From the NCBI RefSeq assembly GCF_027563315.1, contig NZ_JAMKBJ010000007.1:62001-126000 (forward strand): a stretch of DNA of 64,000 bases, read 5' to 3'. Made by a program: the position numbers and the translations under genes. Positions within the stretch are counted from its first letter, which is position 1; each line of letters starts with the position of its first letter. The DNA is from Paenisporosarcina quisquiliarum. GTDB taxonomy: Bacteria > Bacillota > Bacilli > Bacillales_A > Planococcaceae. This document shows positions 18,166 to 26,744 of the stretch, piece by piece. The notes beneath the pieces were generated by a model. The model was not told where the DNA came from, made no database searches, and was given only the letters and a program-made list of their open reading frames with translations.

Positions 18166-18264
18166 TTACTATTTTCCAAATTCTAACAAGATACAGTGGT
18201 AGTGTACTATCTTGATAAAGTGTTAAAATGGAGAATATTCACATTTTTTAGAGGAGGAATTTAA

Positions 18265-18750
18265 ATGGAATGGTCCACAATGTTTCATTATCATAAATGG
18301 GCAACACAAAAATTATTGAATCATGTCGGTTCACAAGAAGCATCGATCTATCACAAAGAAGCGAAAAACTCCTTTCCATCCATTAGTGAAACTTACTCCC
18401 ATGTCATCAGTGTTGATTACTTATGGTTTAAGCGTTTAACTGGTATTGAGAAACCGGAATGGAAACAATTCGATGTCAGTTCCGTTGAATCAACTAAGAA
18501 AGCTTTCGCAGATTTACATGAAGAAATGGAACAATTTTTCATGACTCTTACAGAGGAACAGTGGAAAGAAACTTTGAATTTTACCAATCTGAAAGGCGAT
18601 CCATTTTCGAATAAACGTGAAGAAATGTTCTTTACATTTATCAACCATGCGTCGTATCATCGCGGTCAAGTGACTTCATTCCTGCGGGAGTTTGATCTGG
18701 AAGGAATTCCGGTAGACTTTATTTATTTTGCAAAAGAAATTCAAAGCTAA
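18265..18750 (+). CDS. DinB-family putative metal-dependent protein
   Basis: 161 residues with the DinB/YfiT four-helix-bundle pattern. The metal-binding His residues fall in ETYSHVISVDYLWF near residue 51 and NHASYHRGQVTSFLRE near residues 133 and 137. Such proteins are usually thiol-dependent transferases (for example with bacillithiol) or of unknown activity. GAGGAGG precedes the ATG. It is followed 16 bp later by a GNAT gene, probably in the same transcript. Confidence 0.85.
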   Translation: MEWSTMFHYHKWATQKLLNHVGSQEASIYHKEAKNSFPSISETYSHVISVDYLWFKRLTGIEKPEWKQFDVSSVESTKKAFADLHEEMEQFFMTLTEEQWKETLNFTNLKGDPFSNKREEMFFTFINHASYHRGQVTSFLREFDLEGIPVDFIYFAKEIQS

Positions 18751-18766
18751 TATGGAGGTTTTCCTG

Positions 18767-19318
18767 TTGTCATTTCCTGTACTAGAGTCCGAACGACTAT
18801 TATTAATCGACTTAAATCAATCCCATGCTGTCCACCTGTTCAATCAGTTCTCTCGTGAAGATGTCACCAGGTATTATGGAATGGACCCCCTCACAACATT
18901 GGAACAAGCTGAGAAAATGATTGCGAATATGAATAAAGGCTACTCGGAAAAACGTTCTGCACGTTGGGGTATTCAAATCAAAGAAACAGGAGAATTAGCT
19001 GGAACAATTGGCTTGAACAATCTTCAGCTATGGAGCAAAAAGTGCGAAGTTGGCTATGATTTGCATCCTGATTATTGGGGTAAGGGGTATGTAAATGAAG
19101 CTCTTGAAAAAGTATTGTCACATTGCTTTGAGACACTTGAGCTATCCCGAGTTGGTGCTGTTACCTTTCCCGACAATGAAGCTTCGTGGAAGTTGTTGCT
19201 GAAATCTGGGTTTGTAAAAGAAGGATTACTGCGAAATTACCTATATCAGGGTGGGGAAAATCACGATGCTTTTGTGTTTTCCATAACAAAAGAGGACTGG
19301 AATCAACATCATTCATAA
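18767..19318 (+). CDS. GNAT acetyltransferase, RimJ/RimL type
   Basis: 183 residues, starting at the TTG at 18767: GGAGG (18754-18758) lies 8 bp upstream, and an earlier start would put that site inside the coding region. The protein opens SFPVLESERLLLIDL, typical of the RimJ/RimL subfamily. The acetyl-CoA loop is HPDYWGKGYVNEALEKVL, followed by RVGAVTFPDNEASWKLLLKSGF. The target (a protein N-terminus or a small molecule) is not predictable. A terminator follows at 19329. Confidence 0.85.
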   Translation: MSFPVLESERLLLIDLNQSHAVHLFNQFSREDVTRYYGMDPLTTLEQAEKMIANMNKGYSEKRSARWGIQIKETGELAGTIGLNNLQLWSKKCEVGYDLHPDYWGKGYVNEALEKVLSHCFETLELSRVGAVTFPDNEASWKLLLKSGFVKEGLLRNYLYQGGENHDAFVFSITKEDWNQHHS

Positions 19319-19328
19319 TCAGAAAAAG

Positions 19329-19362
19329 AGGATGCCACAACTTTTGTGGGCATCCTTTTTTG
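19329..19362. terminator. terminator between converging genes
   Basis: AGGATGCC-ACAA pairs with TTGTGGGCATCCT with one bulge; a T run follows on the plus strand and an A run precedes, so it can serve both converging genes. Confidence 0.85.
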
Positions 19363-19365
19363 CAC

Positions 19366-20697
19366 TTACTTAATTGGATTTTTTAATTCTAGCTTCACAT
19401 CACCCTCAATGTAATTTGGATATGCAGATAATTCAAATTGAAGAGGATTTTTGTAATCGGTTGTTTCAAAATTAATGGATGAATAGCTTTCCATTTTTCC
19501 TGCATCATACCTCATTGAGGAAGATGGTGAATGTATTATTTTCCCTTCGGTATCTTGAATTTTACTGGTTAAATCAAAGCTGTAATCTTGCTCTTCTGCC
19601 TGAGTTAAGAAGAAATTCGCCTGTTTTTTATTTGTATCACCCAATTGTAAGCGTCCATCACGAGGGCTGTTCAATAAGATGTTCTTTTCTGTATCTACAA
19701 CTACAATAGCTTCATCCTGATTAATTGCCTGTAACTTATTAACGCGTAAATATAGTTTTTTTGGTTGTTCAAAATAATTGCTTTGTAAGTATATCGTTTG
19801 TTCTAACTCTCCTACTCCACTTCCACTAATTCCACCTCTAGAACCCCAAATCTCTCCATTTTCATCTTCTAAACGTAAATCTGTAAAATTTAAGATTTTT
19901 TTTGAGTTTTCCGGATTTAGTGAAATTCGTACATCTACTCGGAGCGGATGAATGGTTACTTCTTCAATCGTGAACTTTTGTTTTTTAATTTCAACTTCTT
20001 TACTTAACACAAACTTATGGCTTGGTTTCACATTTTCGGGTACAGTAAATGGAATAGTAAATTCATTTACTGTTCCTGCTTGATCAATAGTCATTAAAAG
20101 TGAAAATGATAAATCACTAAACTTCGTTGGCTCTTGAAAATGAAAATCGATCTTATTGCTAAACTCTTTAATTGACTGATCATCATGAGTTACACTAAAA
20201 CTACTGCTACTAGGTTGACTAATTTCGTTATTTTTCAATTCCACATTTTGAACCCGCACATTTTTAATTGTTTCGTCAGACTTAACGGTGTAAAAGACAT
20301 TGATTCCCGATTCGTCCAGGATGACACCATCCACAGTCAGCGTTAAATCTCCCTTGGTTTGAGAAGCATTTATTTTTTGGAAATAGTCATTTTCAAAAGC
20401 TGATGTTAAGCCCTTATCATAGTGTATCATTGCAACAATTTTCTCAAGGCCCGGTATAGCTGATACCGCATTCGCAAAAGCTGGGGACACTCGAATAGAT
20501 GTTGCCATAGTTATCAGTAAAAGTGCAGCTGCAATCATTCCAAAATATCGTATTCTTCTCTTTTTCTTTCTCACTTTCTCACGCTTTGCACGTTCAAATC
20601 CTTGTAAAATTGCGCCATCTACCATTTCTGTAGGTATATTCACATGTTCAAGCTGTTGGCGAAGTTCATCCAACTTCTCTTCCTCTTTTTCATACAT
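19366..20697 (-). CDS. DUF4179-type membrane protein, probable ECF anti-sigma factor
   Basis: 443 residues: a cytoplasmic N-terminal region (about 1-45), ending in a very basic stretch (REKVRKKKRRIRYFG), one membrane segment (about 50-70), and a large extracytoplasmic domain rich in beta strands. This is the layout of DUF4179 proteins encoded directly after sigma-V/W-like factors. Its start overlaps the end of the sigma factor gene by 8 bp, so it probably sequesters that sigma factor at the membrane. The inducing signal is unknown. Confidence 0.78.
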   Translation of the reverse strand: MYEKEEEKLDELRQQLEHVNIPTEMVDGAILQGFERAKREKVRKKKRRIRYFGMIAAALLLITMATSIRVSPAFANAVSAIPGLEKIVAMIHYDKGLTSAFENDYFQKINASQTKGDLTLTVDGVILDESGINVFYTVKSDETIKNVRVQNVELKNNEISQPSSSSFSVTHDDQSIKEFSNKIDFHFQEPTKFSDLSFSLLMTIDQAGTVNEFTIPFTVPENVKPSHKFVLSKEVEIKKQKFTIEEVTIHPLRVDVRISLNPENSKKILNFTDLRLEDENGEIWGSRGGISGSGVGELEQTIYLQSNYFEQPKKLYLRVNKLQAINQDEAIVVVDTEKNILLNSPRDGRLQLGDTNKKQANFFLTQAEEQDYSFDLTSKIQDTEGKIIHSPSSSMRYDAGKMESYSSINFETTDYKNPLQFELSAYPNYIEGDVKLELKNPIK

Positions 20698-21208
20698 GAT
20701 CCATTTCCCCTTTCTCCGTCAGATGTTGGCGCAGCGTTTTTAAGATTTTGTGAAGACGGGATTTGACCGTACCCTCCGGGATATTTTCCATAACTGCAAT
20801 ATCTTTAATCTTCGTATCCTGAAAATATTTCATATACACTAATTGTTGTTCCTGTTCAGATAGCTTTTTTAAGGCTTCCTGCAATTCGAGTTGAACCGTT
20901 CCATCATCTATTGAAATTTCATTTAAAGTCTCATTAATTGTAAAACGTTTCTTTTTCTTTAACTGATCCTGGCAATAATTCATCATGATACGAGTCAACC
21001 ACGTCTTAACGTAGGATGGTTCTTTGACTTTATGCATATTTTTATAAGCACGATAGATTACTTCCTGCATTGCTTCTAGCGCATCGTGTTCATTTCTTAA
21101 AAAAGCAAATGCTGTGCGGTACAATCCTTCTTTATTAACTTGCATGACAAGCAGAAATGACTCATCATCCCCTGCAATCGCTCGCTTTACGATTTCCAAA
21201 TCCCCCAA
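20690..21208 (-). CDS. ECF-type RNA polymerase sigma factor
   Basis: 172 residues. Region 2 spans about residues 20-85 (RTAFAFLRNEHDALEAMQEV, VKTWLTRIMMNYCQDQL). Region 4 spans about 115-165 (LSEQEQQLVYMKYFQDTKIK, then EGTVKSRLHKILKTLRQHL, the recognition helix). There is no region 1 or 3, as expected for the ECF class. The TTG start follows GAGGG by 7 bp. It is coupled to the DUF4179 gene, its likely anti-sigma factor. A self-dependent promoter may lie at 21244-21268. Confidence 0.9.
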   Translation of the reverse strand: MGDLEIVKRAIAGDDESFLLVMQVNKEGLYRTAFAFLRNEHDALEAMQEVIYRAYKNMHKVKEPSYVKTWLTRIMMNYCQDQLKKKKRFTINETLNEISIDDGTVQLELQEALKKLSEQEQQLVYMKYFQDTKIKDIAVMENIPEGTVKSRLHKILKTLRQHLTEKGEMDHV

Positions 21209-21275
21209 CCTATATCCCTCTTTTCGACCTCTGTTATATATTAGACATTTAACATTAGAAAAAGTTCATTTTAAA

Positions 21276-21311
21276 AACAAAAAAACCTGCCACTATATCG
21301 TAGTGGGCAGG
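21276..21311 (-). terminator. terminator of the exopolysaccharide operon
   Basis: Stem CCTGCCCACTA / TAGTGGCAGG (minus-strand reading) followed by a T run; it lies immediately after the stop of the deacetylase gene. Confidence 0.88.
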
Positions 21312-22298
21312 CTAAAGATGCTCAAGTTGTATTTTTTGTGCAGCTTCCTTCATATTTAAACTCACAAACGAATACCGCTTCTTTAATATTTCAACATGTT
21401 CGAATATACTCTCTAAAAACCGCATGTTTTCATCCAAATTCAAACCGAAGTTATGCGGATGCCACCAAAGATGATAAATCTCTCCTTTTTTGGCGGCATA
21501 GGTAAGACTATTTTTAATTCGATTTAAACGGAAAGATTCCAACATTTTCATTTTATTACTATAAGGTCGGAGAAAACGACTTGCTGGCAGGTTAATTATA
21601 GGATCTTGTCTACTCTTTTCCAACTTATACGTATGATGCCCAGTCAAATTGATATAGTGATCAACTAACCGTGTCGCCCTTTTGAGTGGGTGTTGTTGAC
21701 CATAATTACATGCCTCATACACCCAGTTTTTTTCGTTTCCTCTGTAACTGATTACTCCATGTTTTTTACAAATCTCCAAGTAATGGTGATCCGTTTGATT
21801 TCTTGGGAAAATAAATGATTTCATATCAACATGCCGCATTTCTAAAATGTTCTTACAAGCGATTAAATCCGCTTCAAATTGTTCTGATGTTTGTCCTTCT
21901 TCGAGACAGTAAAAATGTGAAAAAGTGTGTGACCCGATTTCTTGATGAGGCGTTTCAGCAATTCCCCTAAGAAACGATGCGCCAAAATGATAGGGATCCA
22001 TTGATTCGTCGTCACCTACCATATCCAGTTTTTCGTAAGGGGAAAAATGAGAATTGAGATAGGAAGGTTTTATTTCGGGCAAGTGTTCCAACATCTCTTG
22101 TTTCGTAACAAAACATAATAAACCAACCACTCCCCAGGTTGCGTGAACATCATATTGCTTAAACAGGTCTAACATTCGAGGAATTGCTTTTCTTGCCCCC
22201 AGTAATTGAGCTCCGTACTGTTCCAACGAAAACACATCATGTACTCCCCAGTTCAGCTCAAAGTCCAGTGAAACAATCAATGCTCCCGAGTTGGTCAT
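21312..22298 (-). CDS. polysaccharide deacetylase-family protein
   Basis: 328 residues from the ATG at 22298, which overlaps the stop of the upstream gene (ATGA). NodB-type (CE4) motifs are visible: VSLDFELNWGVHD (catalytic Asp, with DF-E in place of the usual D-D pair), DVHATWGVVGLL, and EIGSHTFSHFYC (metal His pair). The C-terminal WWHPHNFG fits the later motif. There is no signal peptide, so it may act in the cytoplasm on a sugar-lipid intermediate, as in XrtA-associated deacetylases. Last gene of the polysaccharide operon. Confidence 0.85.
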   Translation of the reverse strand: MTNSGALIVSLDFELNWGVHDVFSLEQYGAQLLGARKAIPRMLDLFKQYDVHATWGVVGLLCFVTKQEMLEHLPEIKPSYLNSHFSPYEKLDMVGDDESMDPYHFGASFLRGIAETPHQEIGSHTFSHFYCLEEGQTSEQFEADLIACKNILEMRHVDMKSFIFPRNQTDHHYLEICKKHGVISYRGNEKNWVYEACNYGQQHPLKRATRLVDHYINLTGHHTYKLEKSRQDPIINLPASRFLRPYSNKMKMLESFRLNRIKNSLTYAAKKGEIYHLWWHPHNFGLNLDENMRFLESIFEHVEILKKRYSFVSLNMKEAAQKIQLEHL

Positions 22299-23065
22299 CG
22301 ATTTTTCCAACGAGAATTCATTTTCACTTTACGTATCCATAAAATAAACGTTCCCATCCTATTTTTTGGAACATAACCGGAATATGCTTTCACTATTTCG
22401 CCCCCAAAGCCCATTTTAAATTGACGAATGTTTTCATCAGTTGTCAAACTTCCTAAATCATAAATTGCATGTCCATTCTTTTTGAACCATAAAATATTTT
22501 TCCATAGTAAGTAACGACTTGCCAAACTGTAAAGACGTTTTAGATCCGAAGAATTATTTTTTCTGTAATGTGAAGCAGAATACAAGGTCAATGCCCTTAT
22601 ACGATCTGTCAGGTAAATGCGATAACACAAAGTCTCCTCTTTTTCTCCCAAAATTTTCGTTAAGACGAGGGCATGTTGGTCGCGTAACAATTGCAACGTT
22701 TTCAAGTGAAAAGCATTACATCGATGGGTGTGTTTGTTTTTGGCAAAATGATTGTAGAATTTCTGAAAGAGTAGTAATTCTTGATTTGTGGGATCAGTTT
22801 GAATAATGTGTGTAAATGATTTTGCTGCAGCTTGTTTAATTTGACTTCGGTTAGACTTCTTTAGGTTTCCAAAGAGTATTTCTTCTGGCAAATTTAAATC
22901 AATTTGGTAGGTTTCGTGTTCAGATAAATTGGAGATCGGGATTAGAGCGTTTGAATAGCTGATAATAGATGATGACAAATTCTCCTCATGCGGTTGTGTT
23001 GCATAATAAACTTGACCAATTTTTATATACCAACTTGTTCTTATGAGGCTTAATATACGGGTCAC
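22295..23065 (-). CDS. FemAB/BioF2-like acyltransferase-fold protein
   Basis: 256 residues with no membrane segment. The central part, LKKSNRSQIKQAAAKSFTH and LLFQKFYNHFAKNKHTHRCNAF, then ALTLYSASHYRKNNSSDLKRL and YDLGSLTTDENIRQFKMGFGG, follows the GNAT/FemAB-like pattern found in polysaccharide clusters. Substrate unknown; N-acylation of an amino sugar or a peptide transfer are both possible. The GTG start overlaps the previous stop by 4 bp. Confidence 0.65.
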   Translation of the reverse strand: MTRILSLIRTSWYIKIGQVYYATQPHEENLSSSIISYSNALIPISNLSEHETYQIDLNLPEEILFGNLKKSNRSQIKQAAAKSFTHIIQTDPTNQELLLFQKFYNHFAKNKHTHRCNAFHLKTLQLLRDQHALVLTKILGEKEETLCYRIYLTDRIRALTLYSASHYRKNNSSDLKRLYSLASRYLLWKNILWFKKNGHAIYDLGSLTTDENIRQFKMGFGGEIVKAYSGYVPKNRMGTFILWIRKVKMNSRWKNR

Positions 23066-24705
23066 TCCCTGGGTGTAGAGTACGCAGAAACTTGAGTTGA
23101 AGATTTAGAAAAAACACTTTTCTTTTTTACACTTTTCACATGTGTAAACCCTAATTGTTGTAAGTGCTTTTCAACTAATGGATCTTTCTTTGATGTCGAT
23201 ACATAAATATCATGCACATTTTTATTTTCTTGTCTCAAGAACGAACACATACTCGACAAGTTATGAATTTGCCATTCTGCTATAAAGGCACTGTTCTTTG
23301 GCAATGGTTGCAGATAATCGACTTCATCTACACGAATGACACGAGGGTGCATCCAAAACAGCGAAATTGTGGAATCACCATAAGGCTTAAATCCTTTGTA
23401 AAACCACTTATTTAATTGAGATAAGTTATGGTGTCTTTTCCTAGCCTCTGGATAAAAGAGAGATTGAAATTCCCTCCCCACTTCATTTCCATTAGTTTGC
23501 TGATAAATATCAACAGATTTTTGAAAGTAGATTTTCCCTAACAGTCTCCAAATAGCTCTTCTCCATTCTTTAAACGTTGCATTTCGAAGAAAATAAAGTT
23601 TTCGCCCGATAAACTCCCGCTTAAATAAAACGATTTTATAATTCTTTTTTAAAACAGCATGAATATGGCCTTTGCCTCTAATAAGTTGGTAGACCATTTG
23701 GGCTTGCCATTCGTTCGATGAAAATATGAAGTTATTCGTATAATCTACTCCTGTATTCCATTCGAATTTATAAGGTTCATAACCAATGCTCAAATCAAAA
23801 ATTCTTATTGAATTCTTTTGGCTATTGGCGATTAATTCTTTATCCAATATCGTTCCGGGTCCATATATATCAAAATCTGGATCGTGTCCAATTACATATC
23901 CAACCATACGTCCCCGGCAATTCAATTCGTATGAAAAAGCAATCATCTGGTTATCAAGATACAACCCTTCTACTCTTGCGTTCATCGGACCTTCATTTAT
24001 GTTCAGCAATGCACGATAAAATTTCTTATGTTCTTCACTCGTAAATTGACTCGTATCCATTTTCTGTTTCCACCGTTTGTCATGCAGGGCGAAGACACAA
24101 TCGATTTCATCAAGACTACTTGTCTTTTGTGTTACTTCACCTAAATATTTAAGTCTCTTTTCCCTTCGATCCAGCCCGTGAATTTTTCTTCTTTTTTTCA
24201 AATAGTCCTCAAGATTGAGCTCTTGCGTCTTAATAAATGGAGTAACTACTGAAAAGATTGTGGGTTCACAATTTCTTTTTGCTAAATAAAGACTCAGTAT
24301 ATTTGTAGAAGGACTGCTTGATAATAAGCCATGTAAGTTAAAAATGCATTTTGGCATCGAACGCTTTAACTCATCAAAAACAAACTCAATTACTTCTTCT
24401 CGTAAATGGTTATAGACAACAAAGTCCATATAATTCGCTTCTCCACGTCCTATAAACTCAATTAATGTGGTCTTCCATTTGCGAGTGATTTGAAAAGGGA
24501 AAAATGCAATCACTTTCTCATCTTTTTCGACTACGATGAATTCAATTGCTCGATTTACCCCAATGTATCTCCACCAGTTTTCCACCCATTGAAACTCGAT
24601 AAAGGGGTTATCGTTTTGATTGACTTCCAAAATGTGATCCCAGTTTTTTTTATACGGCAACAAGTTATCTAGTTTTCGAATATGGTAGAGTTTCAAATTG
24701 CTCAC
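23062..24705 (-). CDS. BioF2/FemAB-like acetyltransferase-fold protein, two-domain
   Basis: 547 residues. A BioF2-like acetyltransferase region covers about 1-345 (PFIEFQWVENWWRYIG near the start; YLKKRRKIHGLDRREKRLKYLG; FDLSIGYEPYKFEWNTG at the end of the fold). The C-terminal 150 residues (ISLFWMHPRVIRVDEV to the end) look like a second small GNAT-like domain. Homologues in exopolysaccharide clusters are thought to modify sugars, but the reaction is not known. It sits between the epimerase and the second acyltransferase-like gene. Confidence 0.68.
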   Translation of the reverse strand: MSNLKLYHIRKLDNLLPYKKNWDHILEVNQNDNPFIEFQWVENWWRYIGVNRAIEFIVVEKDEKVIAFFPFQITRKWKTTLIEFIGRGEANYMDFVVYNHLREEVIEFVFDELKRSMPKCIFNLHGLLSSSPSTNILSLYLAKRNCEPTIFSVVTPFIKTQELNLEDYLKKRRKIHGLDRREKRLKYLGEVTQKTSSLDEIDCVFALHDKRWKQKMDTSQFTSEEHKKFYRALLNINEGPMNARVEGLYLDNQMIAFSYELNCRGRMVGYVIGHDPDFDIYGPGTILDKELIANSQKNSIRIFDLSIGYEPYKFEWNTGVDYTNNFIFSSNEWQAQMVYQLIRGKGHIHAVLKKNYKIVLFKREFIGRKLYFLRNATFKEWRRAIWRLLGKIYFQKSVDIYQQTNGNEVGREFQSLFYPEARKRHHNLSQLNKWFYKGFKPYGDSTISLFWMHPRVIRVDEVDYLQPLPKNSAFIAEWQIHNLSSMCSFLRQENKNVHDIYVSTSKKDPLVEKHLQQLGFTHVKSVKKKSVFSKSSTQVSAYSTPRE

Positions 24706-24711
24706 CCCCAG

Positions 24712-25626
24712 TTATTTGCTAGCATTATATGTGACAATCGTTTCGGATAATCCTTCTTCTAAGGAATGAGTTGCTTGCCAACCCAGTTCATTAATTGCTT
24801 TTTCGTTCCCCAGAAAACTTTTTTCAATCTCTCCCTGTCGCAAAGGATATTTTTGAGGTTCAGCGGTAATACCTGCTAATAACGATGTCATAGCAAAAAG
24901 TTCATTAATTGTTGTTTCTGAACAAGAGCTTATATTAAAAATGCCAGTTTTTGTACTTTCCATGGCAGTTCTGCAGGCTTGCGCTACATCTTTCACATAG
25001 ATAAAATCACGTGTTTGATGTCCTCCATAAATCACCATCTCTTCAGCATTCAGAAGTTGATTAATAAAAATAGAAACGACTCCCGCTTCCCCTAGTGCAT
25101 TTTGGCGTGGTCCATAAACATTTGAAAAACGCAATATACAAGAGGGCAAATCATATAAGCTTTCGTATAATTGGGCGTAACGTTCGCCTGACCATTTGGA
25201 CAGAGAATAAAACGACAAAGGATTAAGCGGGAATTTTTCATCTACAGGAAGTACTTGTGGATTCCCATATACAGCCGCGGACGATGCGATGACGACTTTT
25301 TTGACACAGTGGAGTCTGGCATACTCTAAAACTTTTAAAGTTCCTATAATATTCGTGAGTCCATCTTGAATGGGATCTTCAAACGACTTCATCACTGAAG
25401 CTTGTGCTGCCAAATGAATGACATAATCAGGTTTTTCTTCTTCAAAGACATTTTTCAGGTGCGCCTCATTTATATCTACACAATAGACCTTACAATCTTC
25501 GGGCAAATTTCTACTATTTCCAGCGCTGAAATTGTCTACGACAACAACTTCATAATTATGTTCTATACATTCATCCACTACATGAGATCCTATAAATCCT
25601 GCCCCACCTGTAATCAATACTTTCAA
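24712..25626 (-). CDS. NAD-dependent sugar epimerase/dehydratase
   Basis: 304 residues, extended SDR family. The NAD motif is VLITGGAGFIGSHVVDECIE at the N-terminus. The catalytic Ser region is VIASSAAVYGNP and the Tyr-Lys pair is YSLSKWSGERYA (YxxxK). Closest to UDP-glucose/GlcNAc 4-epimerases, so it likely makes UDP-galactose or UDP-GalNAc precursors. I choose the TTG at 25626, 8 bp after AAGGAG; the TTG at 25629 is an alternative. It overlaps the glycosyltransferase stop. Confidence 0.88.
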   Translation of the reverse strand: MKVLITGGAGFIGSHVVDECIEHNYEVVVVDNFSAGNSRNLPEDCKVYCVDINEAHLKNVFEEEKPDYVIHLAAQASVMKSFEDPIQDGLTNIIGTLKVLEYARLHCVKKVVIASSAAVYGNPQVLPVDEKFPLNPLSFYSLSKWSGERYAQLYESLYDLPSCILRFSNVYGPRQNALGEAGVVSIFINQLLNAEEMVIYGGHQTRDFIYVKDVAQACRTAMESTKTGIFNISSCSETTINELFAMTSLLAGITAEPQKYPLRQGEIEKSFLGNEKAINELGWQATHSLEEGLSETIVTYNASK

Positions 25627-26744
25627 CAATCCTTCTCCTTTTTCTTCTTGATGTCTACAACATTTTGATACACTCTCTTAGTTTGAAAATACATTTTCTC
25701 AAAGGTAAACTGTTCATCGAACAATTCCTTGCTTCGTTTTCCCATCACTTCTCTTAATGAAGCATCCGTTAATAATTCCGTCAGTCTTTCGAGAAGGATT
25801 TCTTGATTTTGTTTGGGTATTAAAAAACCGTTTTCCTTATCGATTACTGATTCCTTTACACCCCCAACGTCTGATGCAATAATGGGCAACCCCGCTTGCA
25901 TGGCTTCTAGAATACTTAATGGCAAGCCTTCATAATCGGAAAGCATAACGAAAATTTGCGAATCTCTTAGTGGGGACTCAATTGACTTCATTGCACCGTA
26001 GAAAAGAACTCGTTCTTGTAAATGATGAATTTGAACATAATGTTGCGCCTCTGTTAATTGAGTTCCTTCCCCCACGAATGATAGTTGCCAAGGAAGATGT
26101 TTAATTTTTTCACATGCTTGAATTAAATCCATTTGTCTTTTTGGAACATCAAATCTGGCGACCATTAGGATGTTTATAAATGAATTCTTTTTATTTTCTG
26201 TAGGTAGTCTTTTTAGTGGTAATACTCCGTTATGAATCGTTTTAATTTTATGGCTTGGTAATACACCATTGGAAATAGCCAACTCTCGATCATAATTTGA
26301 AACGGTAATTACACGATCGGTTATTTTTCCAAGCATTTTTTCAATTGTGATATAAGCCATTCTCTTCTCAGATGAAATCCCTTCAGTAAATGCCCATCCA
26401 TGTGCTGTAAAAACAGTCGGAATTCCGAGTGATCGAGCAGCGATTCGACCAATTAAACCCGCTTTAGAAGAATGAGTGGCTACTAAATCAGGCTTAGTTC
26501 TTTTTAGTAACTGTCGAACTTCAAAGATGGCTCGTACATCATAATATGGGTGCACTGCCCTTTTAAGAGACAGACTTTGAAAATATGTTATATTCTGATC
26601 AATCTCCAAAGATGAATTTAATCTTTCGCCAGAGATAATTGACACCTCATATCCTTCTGCTACCAGGCGATTAGACAAATCCCGAACATGTACTTGGGCT
26701 CCACCAATCGTATCCATTCGAGTAATCACTTGTACAATTTTCAC
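25623..26744 (-). CDS. glycosyltransferase family 4 (GT-B fold)
   Basis: 373 residues. The N-terminal DTIGGAQVHVRDLSNRL and ATHSSKAGLIGRIAARSLG belong to the acceptor half. The C-terminal MLSDYEGLPLSILEAMQAGLPIIASDVGG is the nucleotide-sugar site with the E-x7-E pattern of retaining GT4 enzymes. It probably adds one sugar of the repeat unit on the lipid carrier at the cytoplasmic face. GTG start overlaps the polymerase gene stop. Confidence 0.92.
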   Translation of the reverse strand: MKIVQVITRMDTIGGAQVHVRDLSNRLVAEGYEVSIISGERLNSSLEIDQNITYFQSLSLKRAVHPYYDVRAIFEVRQLLKRTKPDLVATHSSKAGLIGRIAARSLGIPTVFTAHGWAFTEGISSEKRMAYITIEKMLGKITDRVITVSNYDRELAISNGVLPSHKIKTIHNGVLPLKRLPTENKKNSFINILMVARFDVPKRQMDLIQACEKIKHLPWQLSFVGEGTQLTEAQHYVQIHHLQERVLFYGAMKSIESPLRDSQIFVMLSDYEGLPLSILEAMQAGLPIIASDVGGVKESVIDKENGFLIPKQNQEILLERLTELLTDASLREVMGKRSKELFDEQFTFEKMYFQTKRVYQNVVDIKKKKEKDC

